Assembly (NCBI GenBank): GCA_021890755.1
Contig: JAKKUQ010000009.1
Coordinates: forward strand, 1 to 54,641
DNA: 54,641 nt
Reading direction: 5' to 3'
Source of the DNA: Thermosediminibacteraceae bacterium
GTDB lineage: Bacteria > Bacillota > Thermosediminibacteria > Thermosediminibacterales > Thermosediminibacteraceae
Part shown: positions 35,679-44,108 of the stretch, in pieces
How positions within the stretch are numbered: position 1 is the first letter of the stretch
How the letters are laid out: each line of letters opens with the position of its first letter
Program-made: the position numbers and the translations under genes
Notes under the pieces: generated by a model
Told to the model about the DNA's origin: nothing
Databases searched by the model: none
What the model saw: only the letters and a program-made list of their open reading frames with translations

Positions 35679-37752
35679 AGATCCTGAATTCCTTTCTGTC
35701 TGCAAACTCCGCTTTCTTGCCGTTGTTCCAGCACTGTACCGGCCTGTAATAACCCACTATTCTGCTGTACACCTCGCATTCCTTCCCGCAGGAGGGACAT
35801 TCAAAATGCTCGCCGGCGATGTAGCCGTGGTCTTCGCACACCGAAAATGTAGGAGTCAGGGTATAGTAAGGTATCCTGTAATTTTCGGCTATTTTCCTAA
35901 CCAAGGCTTTGCAGGTTGATTTATCAATCTTTTCTCCCAAAAATATATGGAAAACTGTACCGCCGGTGTATTTGCACTGAAGTTCCTCCTGATGGTCCAA
36001 AGCAGCAAAAACATCGTCTGTAAAATCCACAGGAAGTTGGGTAGAATTGGTGTAATAGGGCTCGTCCTTGCCGCAAGTTATGATTTTATCTCCAAAAAGC
36101 TCCCGGTCTTTTTTAGCCAGCCTGTAAGAGGCACCCTCTGCCGGAGTCGCCTCCAGGTTGTAAAGTTCTCCGGTTTCCTCTTGATACTGGGTAAGTTTTT
36201 CCCTCATAAAATCGAGAACTTTTAGGGCAAAACTCCTGCCCTCCGGGTCTTCAATACCGCATCCCATGAAGTTTTCCAATGCTTCGTTCATCCCCACAAG
36301 ACCGATGGTATTAAAGTGGTTCTGCCAGTAAGCGCCGAACCTTTCGTAGACATCCCTGAGATAAAACCTGGCGTACGGGTACAGCCCTTCATGAGTCATG
36401 CGCTCCAGCACCTTGCGCTTAATCTCCAGGCTTGTTTTTGCAATGTCCATCAGCCTAGAAAGCCTTTCAAAAAACTCGTCTTCGGTTTTGGAAAGGAAAC
36501 CTATTCGTGGCATGTTAATTGTCACGACACCTATAGAGCCGGTAAGGGGGTTTGCTCCAAAAAGTCCTCCGCCCCGTTTTTTAAGTTCCCGGTTGTCCAG
36601 ACGAAGACGGCAGCACATGCTCCTTACATCTTCGGGCTTCATATCGCTGTTTATAAAGTTTGAAAAGTACGGCAAGCCGTATTTAGCCGTCATCTCCATT
36701 ATTTTATCCACTACGGGACTATCCCAGTCAAATTCCTTCGTTATGTTGTACGTAGGTATGGGGAAGGTGAAAATCCGGCCGTTGGCGTCTCCCTCCATCA
36801 TTACTTCTGCAAAGGCCATGTTCAGCATGTCCATTTCTCTTTGAAATTCCCCGTAAGTCCTATCCATGAGCTCCCCGCCGATGATAACAGGCTCTTTTGC
36901 TATTATCTCCGGCGCGACCAGGTCCAAGGTAATGTTGACGAATGGGGTCTGAAAACCCACCCTAGTCGGCACGTTTAGGTTAAATATGAATTCCTGCATC
37001 GCCTGTTTTACTTCCCTGTAACTTAATCCATCGTAATATATAAAGGGAGCAAGGTAAGTGTCGAAATTGCTGAGAGCCTGAGCTCCCGCAGCTTCCCCCT
37101 GAAGGGTGTAAAAGAAATTCACTATCTGTCCCAGAGCCGACCTGAAATGTCTTGGCGGTTTACTGGCCACCTTGCCCTTTACCCCGGTAAACCCGGAAAG
37201 CAAAAGATCCCTCAGGTCCCAACCGCAGCAATAAACCGACAAAAGCCCCAGGTCGTGAATGTGGAAATCTCCGCTGATGTGGGCTTCCCGTACCTCTTCA
37301 GGATAGATTTTGCTAAGCCAGTATTTGGAAATTACCGCACTGGATATGTGGTTGTTAAGTCCCTGCAGCGAAAATCCCATATTGCTGTTTTCGTTTATTC
37401 TCCAGTCATTCCTGCCTATGTAATTGTCTACAGTTTCTTCTATGTCCAAAAACACCTTACGGAACTCCCTGATGTCCTGATGCTGTTTGCGGTAAAGTAT
37501 GTAGGCCTTTGCCGTTTTGGCGTGGCCGTTCTCTATAAGCACCTTTTCTACGATATCCTGCACGTTCTCCACGGTTGGCAAGGAATCCCTGTACTTTTCT
37601 TCCAGGATTTTCACAACTTCATCGGTCAGACGCTTCGCAATAGTCCTGTCGCTTCCTCCCACAGCCTTAGCTGCTTTAAAGATGGCATTTTCTATTTTGC
37701 TCCTGTCAAATTCCTGAATCGTCCCATCCCTCTTAATAATGTGTGTCAACAT
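35662..37752 (-). CDS. nrdD: Anaerobic ribonucleoside-triphosphate reductase
   Basis: A 696-residue class III reductase that makes deoxynucleotides without oxygen. An ATP-cone lies at residues ~3-92 (HIIKRDGTIQEFDRSKIENA). The C-terminus has the zinc-binding cysteines CEDHGY...CPSCGKEC and the glycyl-radical site RIVGYYRPVQCWNNGK. No class I or II reductase is linked, in line with strict anaerobic life. The operon nrdD-nrdG-thiamine-binding protein begins at a sigma-A-like promoter (37809-37837). Confidence 0.98.
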   Translation of the reverse strand: MLTHIIKRDGTIQEFDRSKIENAIFKAAKAVGGSDRTIAKRLTDEVVKILEEKYRDSLPTVENVQDIVEKVLIENGHAKTAKAYILYRKQHQDIREFRKVFLDIEETVDNYIGRNDWRINENSNMGFSLQGLNNHISSAVISKYWLSKIYPEEVREAHISGDFHIHDLGLLSVYCCGWDLRDLLLSGFTGVKGKVASKPPRHFRSALGQIVNFFYTLQGEAAGAQALSNFDTYLAPFIYYDGLSYREVKQAMQEFIFNLNVPTRVGFQTPFVNITLDLVAPEIIAKEPVIIGGELMDRTYGEFQREMDMLNMAFAEVMMEGDANGRIFTFPIPTYNITKEFDWDSPVVDKIMEMTAKYGLPYFSNFINSDMKPEDVRSMCCRLRLDNRELKKRGGGLFGANPLTGSIGVVTINMPRIGFLSKTEDEFFERLSRLMDIAKTSLEIKRKVLERMTHEGLYPYARFYLRDVYERFGAYWQNHFNTIGLVGMNEALENFMGCGIEDPEGRSFALKVLDFMREKLTQYQEETGELYNLEATPAEGASYRLAKKDRELFGDKIITCGKDEPYYTNSTQLPVDFTDDVFAALDHQEELQCKYTGGTVFHIFLGEKIDKSTCKALVRKIAENYRIPYYTLTPTFSVCEDHGYIAGEHFECPSCGKECEVYSRIVGYYRPVQCWNNGKKAEFADRKEFRIYAVNI

Positions 37753-37808
37753 TCTGAAAACCCCCCAATTTCCAGTAAAATTGCGTTGGATTTCTTAGCA
37801 TCAAATAC

Positions 37809-37837
37809 ATTTTATCTTGAACAATTGGACAAACCAA
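37809..37837 (-). promoter_or_regulatory. nrdD: Sigma-A-like promoter of nrdDG
   Basis: The minus strand shows TTGGTT (37832-37837), a 17-bp spacer and TAAAAT (37809-37814), about 57 bp before the start. No convincing pair of NrdR boxes was seen. Confidence 0.5.
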
Positions 37838-37881
37838 TGCGAATAATTGACTATTAATTCAGGAAATTAATCCTAACTTGC

Positions 37882-37905
37882 AAAAAAAATCCGGCCTTTT
37901 GCCGG
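37882..37905 (-). terminator. Terminator after the gene at 37917-38351
   Basis: Stem CCGGC / GCCGG with a 5-nt loop (37891-37905), followed on the minus strand by ATTTTTTTTG, twelve bases past the stop. Confidence 0.8.
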
Positions 37906-37916
37906 TTGATAACTCC

Positions 37917-38351
37917 TTAAGGTATCTTTTTTATCTCGGTCATTACCCTCTGGCCGTGCTCATTTATGTAGTACGTAAATTCGATCCAGCCTTTTTCTTC
38001 TAAATTCAAATTGTCAAAGTTTTCTTGTATCTGAGGCGCTAACCTGTAAGCTACGTAATTATCTCCTTCCTTTACTTCGATTGAATTGTTGTCGATCCGC
38101 CCGAGGTAAATCGCCTTGCCCTTTAATTGTTCATTAGTAACAGGAGTATCAGGATTCTCAGGAGTCTCACTCACTTCATTTCCTTTTTCCCCATCATTAG
38201 GTGTCTCCTCAGAACCTTCAGGTTTTTCGGTAACAATTTCAGCATTGTTGCCATTTGCTGCCTGTCTCTGATCATTTTCCCTGCCTTCTAGAAAAACAAA
38301 GACTAGCCCAAGGACTATGAGGACAACTAAAAGGGTTCTTGCCAATTTCAT
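37917..38351 (-). CDS. Membrane-anchored protein with acidic linker, unknown function
   Basis: A 144-residue protein. One N-terminal helix (LLVVLIVLGLVFVFL) serves as an uncleaved anchor or signal. Residues ~30-75 form a disordered, Glu/Pro/Asn/Thr-rich linker. A small C-terminal domain (GKAIYLGRIDNNSIEVKEG...) follows, ending in IKKIP. I do not recognise the family; similar small exported proteins are common in clostridia. ATG 38351 sits six bases behind GGGGGG; the longer open frame to 38444 lacks an SD. It is a single gene with its own terminator, divergent from niaR. Confidence 0.65.
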   Translation of the reverse strand: MKLARTLLVVLIVLGLVFVFLEGRENDQRQAANGNNAEIVTEKPEGSEETPNDGEKGNEVSETPENPDTPVTNEQLKGKAIYLGRIDNNSIEVKEGDNYVAYRLAPQIQENFDNLNLEEKGWIEFTYYINEHGQRVMTEIKKIP

Positions 38352-38471
38352 AAACATCCCCCCAATTTCTATGATTTCATTATATCCCATATTTCGCTCA
38401 AAAACAAGGTTTGTAAAAATATCGTAATCCGCAAAATCGGACAAAGAATTTTATTAGGAAGACAAATCTGA

Positions 38472-38477
38472 TATAAT
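38472..38477 (+). promoter_or_regulatory. niaR: Possible -10 box of niaR
   Basis: TATAAT lies 31 bp before the niaR start. No good -35 hexamer is seen at the right distance, so this is a weak call. Confidence 0.35.
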
Positions 38478-38508
38478 TTATTCAGCGCAAACCAGAGGTG
38501 ATAATAGG

Positions 38509-39018
38509 ATGAATGCCGAAGAGAGAAGGACGAAAATTGTGGATATACTTAAATCAGAGAAAAAACCTATATCCGGCAGTGAGCTCGCCAAAATATTTAA
38601 CGTCACACGACAGATCATCGTACAGGACATAGCCATTCTCCGGGCCTCCGGAATAGATATTATGGCGACCTCCCAGGGATATACGATTATGGAGCCTATG
38701 AGCCTCGTGACGAGAAAAGTAGCATGCCGGCACGGAAAAAATGAGACGAGGGAAGAGCTCATGACTTTCGTAGAATGCGGCTGCAGAGTAGTTGACGTGA
38801 TAGTAGAACACCCCATATACGGCGAAATCCACGGCATGCTCATGCTAAACAGTTCCAAAGACGTAGAGGATTTTATTAAGAAAATGGCTGAGCACAACGC
38901 CTCACTTCTTTCCGAACTCACTCAGGGAATCCACCTTCACACCATTCAGGCGATAAATGAGGACTCTGTAAAAAAGGCTTGTGAAGCTCTTAAAAAAAAG
39001 GGGATATTGTTAGAATAA
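38509..39018 (+). CDS. niaR: Niacin-responsive transcriptional repressor NiaR
   Basis: A 169-residue protein with an N-terminal winged helix (EERRTKIVDILKSEKKPISGSELAKIF) and a C-terminal 3H domain whose histidines are seen in ACRHGKN, VEHPIYGE and GIHLHT; these bind nickel in the family and the domain senses nicotinic acid. It directly precedes niaX, whose promoter carries a matching palindrome. The ATG has GAGGTGAT upstream. A strong terminator follows, so niaR and niaX are separate units. Confidence 0.93.
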   Translation: MNAEERRTKIVDILKSEKKPISGSELAKIFNVTRQIIVQDIAILRASGIDIMATSQGYTIMEPMSLVTRKVACRHGKNETREELMTFVECGCRVVDVIVEHPIYGEIHGMLMLNSSKDVEDFIKKMAEHNASLLSELTQGIHLHTIQAINEDSVKKACEALKKKGILLE

Positions 39019-39020
39019 AA

Positions 39021-39056
39021 AAGCCCGCTCGCGGGTTTCTTTTTTTTTTTTTTTTT
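39021..39056 (+). terminator. niaR: Terminator of niaR
   Basis: Stem AAGCCCGC / GCGGGTTT with a 2-base loop, followed by TTTC and a run of 17 T, the longest homopolymer T tract noticed in the window. Confidence 0.85.
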
Positions 39057-39079
39057 GCAACTTTCCTGTTAAAAATGTT

Positions 39080-39108
39080 TTGACATATATCTGTATATAC
39101 AGTAGAAT
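39080..39108 (+). promoter_or_regulatory. niaX: niaX promoter with embedded NiaR operator
   Basis: -35 TTGACA (39080-39085) and -10 TAGAAT (39103-39108) are separated by exactly 17 bp. The 12-bp palindrome CTGTATATACAG (39091-39102) fills the end of the spacer up to the -10, an ideal place for repression. A tandem 12-bp repeat ACAGTAGAATAT (39099-39122) overlaps the -10. Confidence 0.8.
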
Positions 39109-39154
39109 ATACAGTAGAATATATACATATAGCCAAACCGAAAGGATGATTAAC

Positions 39155-39646
39155 ATGACCACCAAAAACCTATTATTAGGTGCACTCTTGACCGCCTTCG
39201 CTTTAGTAATTCCTATATCCTTCGGAGGATACCTTCGCATTTATATTCCACCTTTTTCCGCCACTTTAGCATCTCACGTTCCGGTAATGCTCGCTTTTTT
39301 AGTCAGCCCGCTGGCAGCAGTAATGGTGGGCCTGGGTTCCACCATCGGATTTCTCATCATGACTGGACCTGTCATAGCTGCGAGGGCTTTTATCCACGTA
39401 ATTTTTGGCTACGTTGGATCAAAATTAATCCAAAGGGGCAGTACTTTCGAAAAAGCTCTTTTCTTAACTGCACCCTTGCATGCCCTTGGAGAATCCTTAA
39501 TAGTCCTGCCCTTTGGCTTTACTTTTTACAACGCTTTGGTCCTGGTGGGTTTGGGAACACTCCTGCATCACCTCTTAGATAGTACCATAGCTATAATTTT
39601 GGTAAAATCCCCGCTTGCAGGAATGATCTTTAAAGTAAAAAATTGA
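39155..39646 (+). CDS. niaX: Niacin ECF transporter substrate-binding (S) component NiaX
   Basis: A 163-residue membrane protein with about six helices and the S-component style of vitamin ECF transporters (GALLTAFALVIPISFGGYLRI, LASHVPVMLAFLVSPLAA). It would capture nicotinic acid or nicotinamide and work with a shared EcfA-EcfT module, which is elsewhere. The position behind niaR and its operator supports the substrate. ATG 39155 behind AAAGGATG was chosen; the longer open frame would run through the promoter. Confidence 0.92.
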   Translation: MTTKNLLLGALLTAFALVIPISFGGYLRIYIPPFSATLASHVPVMLAFLVSPLAAVMVGLGSTIGFLIMTGPVIAARAFIHVIFGYVGSKLIQRGSTFEKALFLTAPLHALGESLIVLPFGFTFYNALVLVGLGTLLHHLLDSTIAIILVKSPLAGMIFKVKN

Positions 39647-39677
39647 GCCTGCACCTTGTCGATGCAGGCTTTTTTTA
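39647..39677 (+). terminator. niaX: Terminator of niaX
   Basis: Stem GCCTGCA / TGCAGGC (39647-39653 / 39663-39669) followed by TTTTTTT, reaching the end of the convergent iadA gene. Confidence 0.85.
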
Positions 39678-40841
39678 CTGGCATAATTCATAGGTACCGA
39701 AAACTTGTATCTTCCCCTCCCTGACCATCCACCTCCCCTTTGCAATGACGCTTTTTACGTTCAATTTTTCATCCAGCACCACTAGGTCTGCATCATATCC
39801 TTCTTTTATCTTTCCCTTATTTTCCAATCGGTGTATGACAGCAGGATTTTTCGTTACCGTAGCAAGTGCCATATCAAGGGGTATGTCATACTTGAAAACC
39901 ATGGCCTTTACGCTCTCAAGGAGGGAGGAGACCCTGCCTATACCCATGCCCACCAGCCTTTTGCAAGAATCGAAAATCGGTATGCTTCCGTTGCCATCGG
40001 AACTTATTGTAATGTTTTCAAGCGGCGCACCTGCTTTCAAAGCCTCATAAACAGCCTGCGCCGCAGTAACTGCATCTACCCCAGCTTTATCCTCACCGGC
40101 GGTATAATCGCAGTACCCCCCGCTTTTGGCAAATTCAATCGATTCCTCCATAAGCCTGCGGCACCGGTTTAAGTGGGTAGGTTGAAATTGAGAAAGGGGA
40201 ACATCGGTTAAATTTGCCACACGGAAAAGTACCTTTAGCCCTCTTGGACCGTCTCCTACATGCAGGTGCACCTTGCCTCCTTTTTTGCCAATCATTGCTG
40301 CAACTCTTGCTTCGCCCGCAAGGCGGGCAAGTTTCGCGCAAGAGGCGTGGGAGGCCCGGTGGTCCGAAATAGCTACTTCCCCCACTCCCACCACCTTGTC
40401 TATAAAGATAAGATCAGTTTGGATGCTTCCGGTTAAAGTGGGCAGGGGAAACTGGTACGCTCCAGTAAATATATACGTGGAAATTCCCTCTATTTCCAGT
40501 GCTCTTGCCTTGCTGTAAAGCCTTGCCATGGAGCGGGTGATTCCATCAGTGCCAAGACATCCTATAACAGTGGTAATTCCATTTTTCGTAAGATCAGTTA
40601 GCATTATTTCGGGAGTTGCAGTTTCAGGCCCTCCTTCACCTCCACCTCCGGTTATGTGCACGTGTTGATCTATAAACCCCGGGCAAAGGTATGCTCCATC
40701 TAGCTCTACCTCTTCTATAGGAAACGGTCCATCAACTTTGCAGCTTTTGCCGACATATATTATTTTCCCGGATTCTATCAGGACATCGCAAATTCCCAAG
40801 TCCTCTGGCGCAAAAACTCGGGCATTTCTCAGGTGAATCAC
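39675..40841 (-). CDS. iadA: Beta-aspartyl (isoaspartyl) dipeptidase
   Basis: A 388-residue amidohydrolase that cleaves isoaspartyl dipeptides. The metal motif HVHITGGGGEGG, the HLHVGDG and PTHLNRC metal-binding segments and SSDGNGS (catalytic Asp) are in the expected order; a carboxylated Lys is probably in the middle strand. It starts at a GTG overlapping the end of the RocB-like gene region (2-bp gap), so the two are coupled. The pair with RocB suggests use of beta-linked Asp peptides as nitrogen source. Confidence 0.94.
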   Translation of the reverse strand: MIHLRNARVFAPEDLGICDVLIESGKIIYVGKSCKVDGPFPIEEVELDGAYLCPGFIDQHVHITGGGGEGGPETATPEIMLTDLTKNGITTVIGCLGTDGITRSMARLYSKARALEIEGISTYIFTGAYQFPLPTLTGSIQTDLIFIDKVVGVGEVAISDHRASHASCAKLARLAGEARVAAMIGKKGGKVHLHVGDGPRGLKVLFRVANLTDVPLSQFQPTHLNRCRRLMEESIEFAKSGGYCDYTAGEDKAGVDAVTAAQAVYEALKAGAPLENITISSDGNGSIPIFDSCKRLVGMGIGRVSSLLESVKAMVFKYDIPLDMALATVTKNPAVIHRLENKGKIKEGYDADLVVLDEKLNVKSVIAKGRWMVREGKIQVFGTYELCQ

Positions 40842-40843
40842 AG

Positions 40844-42487
40844 CTATCCCTCCAGCAGTAATCTTACAGTTTTTTCCACAATTTCTGGCACTACCTCAAA
40901 AGAATAAGGAATATTGACTCTCTCCGTGAACTTATGGGCGTCTTTACCGTAAGGACCTATGTTGACCACCGGCACATCCAACTTTCGTATGAATTCAAAA
41001 GGCAAAGAGTAAATTTCTCCCCACCCCGGCATATTGCTTACAAGGATCTCTATGGCTTTTTCTTCTGGAATAGAACAAAAACTTAAATCCGAAATGTAAG
41101 GGTAGAACTTTCTCACTTCAAACTTGTAGGGGAATCGAGCAGAAACTTCGGCAACCGCCGAATTTACAGCAGAAAGCAGCTTCTTTTCCTTTTCGTTTTC
41201 ACCCCTCACGTATATGTGGGGGTAATACGGCGGAGCAAAAAACAGTATTACGGCAGGATTTTTGTTGGACCATAGTCTTACGAGTTCCCTTACTACCTGA
41301 AGGCTGTAGATTCTATCATCGAGTTTTTCTTTTAGGAGTTTCTTTTTAAATTCTTTCAAGTGTTCATCAATTTTTTCCCCCATTTCTGCTTTTACTGCAT
41401 CGTAAAGCTCCTTGAAAGTCAGCACCTGAACTTTCCAAGGGGGCTCCCTATAAGGAATACCGGCAGCTTGGCAGTAGCGTGAATAATTGTCGTTCAGTTT
41501 TTTGAGCACGTTCTCGAAGGCCTTTTCGGCCTTGGCTTTAAGTTTTGCAAGCACTTCATCCGGCTTGCTGCAGTGAGTTGAATAATTGAAATAAAGGTAG
41601 GCTTCATTTACAGTCTGCACTGAGTATTCGGATTTTAAATCCCGCTGGCTGAGGCTTATGGGAGGCATTGAAGCCTCGTTTTCAACCACATCGCTAAGGT
41701 CGAAAGCAAGGTCCACTTCCCTCAAAATTTCTGAAGCCAAAAGGTTCGCATCGAGGCCCTCGAATGCCTGGCCTACGTGGGTCTCCTTTCCGTATATGTA
41801 AAAGCACGGAAGTATTTTCCCCACGGTGCCGACGTAGATGTACTTCTTGTCGTCGCCAGGAAACCGGGGTGCCATATAGTCGGTATCCACCGCCGCTACG
41901 TACTCCAGGCCGTGGATTTCTGCAAGGCGAACCAGATCCTCAACCGCAGAAAGCATTCCTCGGGAATTTCCCTCTTCATCCGGCACCGCAAGGAACACCA
42001 CGTTACCCTCAAGCTCATCTATTTTCTCTGATAGGGCTTTCACCAAAGCCATATTGATTGCAACGCCGGTTTTCATATCGAAGATTCCCCTGCCGAACAA
42101 CCATTCTCCACTTTCCATGTCTTTTACTGTGTCCTCGTCAAGTTCTTTCATCTTAAGGGCGCTTTTGAGTCTTTCCGGACAAGTGGCGTATTCTTTGATA
42201 CTTCCGTAATCATCTACGCCCACAGTGTCAATGTGCCCCAAGAGAATTACGGTCTTTCTGGAACTTCCCTTTTCCCCTTTCAGCAGCGCTATTACGTTTT
42301 TTCTATTTAACTTATCACCTTTTAAATCTGAAAGCATTAGATAATCTGGATGATTTACGAAATAACCAAGGGTTTTGAAAAAATCGTAAATCATTTGGGC
42401 TATTTCTATTTCTCCCTTAGTGCCCACTATACTCTTTATTCTTGTTAGCTCCACTGCAAGTTTCAAAATCAGTTCTTTTTCAGGCAT
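40844..42487 (-). CDS. rocB: M20-family peptidase, RocB-like (arginine utilization protein)
   Basis: A 547-residue M20 metallopeptidase, with the length of RocB rather than the ~400 residues of most M20 enzymes. Metal and catalytic residues are visible in LLGHIDTVG (H-x-D), GRGIFDMKTG (Asp) and VPDEEGNSRG (Glu-Glu). RocB lies in arginine catabolic operons of Bacillus but its reaction is unknown. It is divergent from a sigma-54 activator gene, as rocR is to roc genes in Bacillus, and followed by iadA. Confidence 0.88.
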   Translation of the reverse strand: MPEKELILKLAVELTRIKSIVGTKGEIEIAQMIYDFFKTLGYFVNHPDYLMLSDLKGDKLNRKNVIALLKGEKGSSRKTVILLGHIDTVGVDDYGSIKEYATCPERLKSALKMKELDEDTVKDMESGEWLFGRGIFDMKTGVAINMALVKALSEKIDELEGNVVFLAVPDEEGNSRGMLSAVEDLVRLAEIHGLEYVAAVDTDYMAPRFPGDDKKYIYVGTVGKILPCFYIYGKETHVGQAFEGLDANLLASEILREVDLAFDLSDVVENEASMPPISLSQRDLKSEYSVQTVNEAYLYFNYSTHCSKPDEVLAKLKAKAEKAFENVLKKLNDNYSRYCQAAGIPYREPPWKVQVLTFKELYDAVKAEMGEKIDEHLKEFKKKLLKEKLDDRIYSLQVVRELVRLWSNKNPAVILFFAPPYYPHIYVRGENEKEKKLLSAVNSAVAEVSARFPYKFEVRKFYPYISDLSFCSIPEEKAIEILVSNMPGWGEIYSLPFEFIRKLDVPVVNIGPYGKDAHKFTERVNIPYSFEVVPEIVEKTVRLLLEG

Positions 42488-42545
42488 ATAACCCCTCCGC
42501 CATTCAGTTTAAATCCAATTTCGACACTACATTTTCTTTTTCCTT

Positions 42546-42562
42546 TGCAAAAAAATTTTGCA
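42546..42562. promoter_or_regulatory. Palindrome in the rocB / activator intergenic region
   Basis: TGCAAAA-AAA-TTTTGCA, a perfect 7-bp inverted repeat centred in the 124-bp gap between divergent genes. It may be an operator; its A/T-rich core also makes a chance origin possible. Confidence 0.35.
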
Positions 42563-42611
42563 CGTTATGTCCAAATAGAAGGAATTTAAAATCGTCCATA
42601 GAAAACATATT

Positions 42612-44057
42612 ATGGTGATGGAATATGGGAAAATGAGCAATGTAGAAACCCGCTTAAAGGAAATCATTTCTTTCAGCACCATAAAGCAGATTTTCGATGC
42701 CCTTGACGAGGGTATTATCATCGTTGATAGGGATTATAACATCATCTTTTACAACAAGACCCTAAGCCGCATCGAAGGCCTGGAATCAAATAACGTGATA
42801 GGCAAAAAGCTTCTTGACGTTTTTCCATCGCTTACTCCGGAGGAAAGCACTATTTACCAGGTAATAAAAAGCGGCAAGCCCATATTTAATCGCTATCAGT
42901 CATATTTAAACTACAAAGGCAAGGAAATTAGGACTATCAATTCCACTATTCCCATCATGGAAAACGGCAGGGTATTAGGGGCGCTAGAAATTTCCAGGGA
43001 TGTATCAGAAGTTTACTCCCTTTCCCAGAAAGTGCTGGAACTCCAGCAGAAACTTATAGGCAAAAAGCCCCGGTCGGTAAACATCGGGTTGAGATACACT
43101 TTTGACAGTATAATTGGAAGCAGCCAAAAGATAAGGGAACTTGTAGGCCTTCTGAAAAAAGTCGCTGGTACCACATCCTCCGTGCTGATTTACGGTGAAA
43201 CCGGAACCGGTAAGGAACTTTTCGCTCAAAGCATCCACTCCGCAAGTCCCCGCAAAAACAAACCCTTCATTGCTCAAAATTGTGCCGCTCTCCCTGAGAC
43301 CTTGCTGGAATCCCTGCTTTTTGGCACCACAAAAGGTAGTTTCACCGGTGCCGAAGACAAACCCGGCCTTTTCGAACAGGCCGACGGGGGAACGCTGCTT
43401 CTTGATGAAATAAACTGCATGGGACTTTCCCTGCAGAGCAAGCTGCTCAGGGTACTCCAGGAAGGAGTCGTAAGGAGAATTGGAGCGACTTTCGACATCC
43501 CAGTAGATGTAAGGATAGTAGCTACCACCAACGAAAGACCCGAAGAACTTTTAAAAAGCGGGAGGTTAAGAAGCGATCTATTTTACCGGCTCAGCGTAAT
43601 CTACGTGGAAATTCCGCCCCTTAGGGAACGGCTCGAAGACATAGAGGAATTGGTTGATTACTTCATAAAAAAGTACAATGAAAAATTCGGCAAGAACGTA
43701 AAAGGTGTAGAACGGCAGGTAATGAACCTCTTTAAGGAATATTCCTGGCCGGGCAACGTAAGGGAACTGGAACACGTAATCGAGGGTTTGATAAATTTCG
43801 TGGACGATGGTTACATTTCCGTTTCAGACCTTAAATATCTGAGCTTCGGAAGTTTTAAAAACTATATAGAAAAAAAGCCGGAATTGCCCTCGGACGTGAA
43901 ATCCCAAGTTTACGAATACGAAAAGGATCTGATAGTTAATGCGTTAAAAAGCACCGGCGGAAACATAACCAAGGCTGCCCAAAAGCTGGGGATAAAAAGG
44001 CAATCGCTGCAATATCGCTTAAAAAAATACGGCATTGATAAAGAGCTTTATAGGTGA
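42612..44057 (+). CDS. Sigma-54 transcriptional activator with PAS domain (RocR-like)
   Basis: A ~480-residue activator: PAS domain (~20-135), AAA+ domain with Walker A GETGTGKE, sigma-54 loop GSFTGA (Ser for the usual Ala of GAFTGA), Walker B GGTLLLDEI and R-finger region, and a Fis-type helix-turn-helix (GNITKAAQKLGIKRQSLQYRL). This C-terminal pattern matches RocR/BkdR-type activators of amino-acid catabolism. It is divergent from rocB-iadA, which it probably controls. The start is uncertain among Met1, Met3 and Met8 since no strong SD is present. Confidence 0.9.
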   Translation: MVMEYGKMSNVETRLKEIISFSTIKQIFDALDEGIIIVDRDYNIIFYNKTLSRIEGLESNNVIGKKLLDVFPSLTPEESTIYQVIKSGKPIFNRYQSYLNYKGKEIRTINSTIPIMENGRVLGALEISRDVSEVYSLSQKVLELQQKLIGKKPRSVNIGLRYTFDSIIGSSQKIRELVGLLKKVAGTTSSVLIYGETGTGKELFAQSIHSASPRKNKPFIAQNCAALPETLLESLLFGTTKGSFTGAEDKPGLFEQADGGTLLLDEINCMGLSLQSKLLRVLQEGVVRRIGATFDIPVDVRIVATTNERPEELLKSGRLRSDLFYRLSVIYVEIPPLRERLEDIEELVDYFIKKYNEKFGKNVKGVERQVMNLFKEYSWPGNVRELEHVIEGLINFVDDGYISVSDLKYLSFGSFKNYIEKKPELPSDVKSQVYEYEKDLIVNALKSTGGNITKAAQKLGIKRQSLQYRLKKYGIDKELYR

Positions 44058-44073
44058 AAACAAAACTTTATTG

Positions 44074-44106
44074 AAAAGGGCCATCCCGTAAAGGAACAGC
44101 CCTTTT
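44074..44106. terminator. Convergent terminator
   Basis: Stem AAAAGGGC / GCCCTTTT with a 17-nt loop, between the activator and the convergent GTPase gene, with T runs on the outside. Confidence 0.65.
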
Positions 44107-44108
44107 TC

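Noticed and set aside
42570-42590. Sigma-54-like TTGGACATAACGTGCA before rocB
   Set aside because: GG and GC are separated by 9 rather than 10 nt and the -24 block is imperfect, so it does not meet the strict spacing rule.
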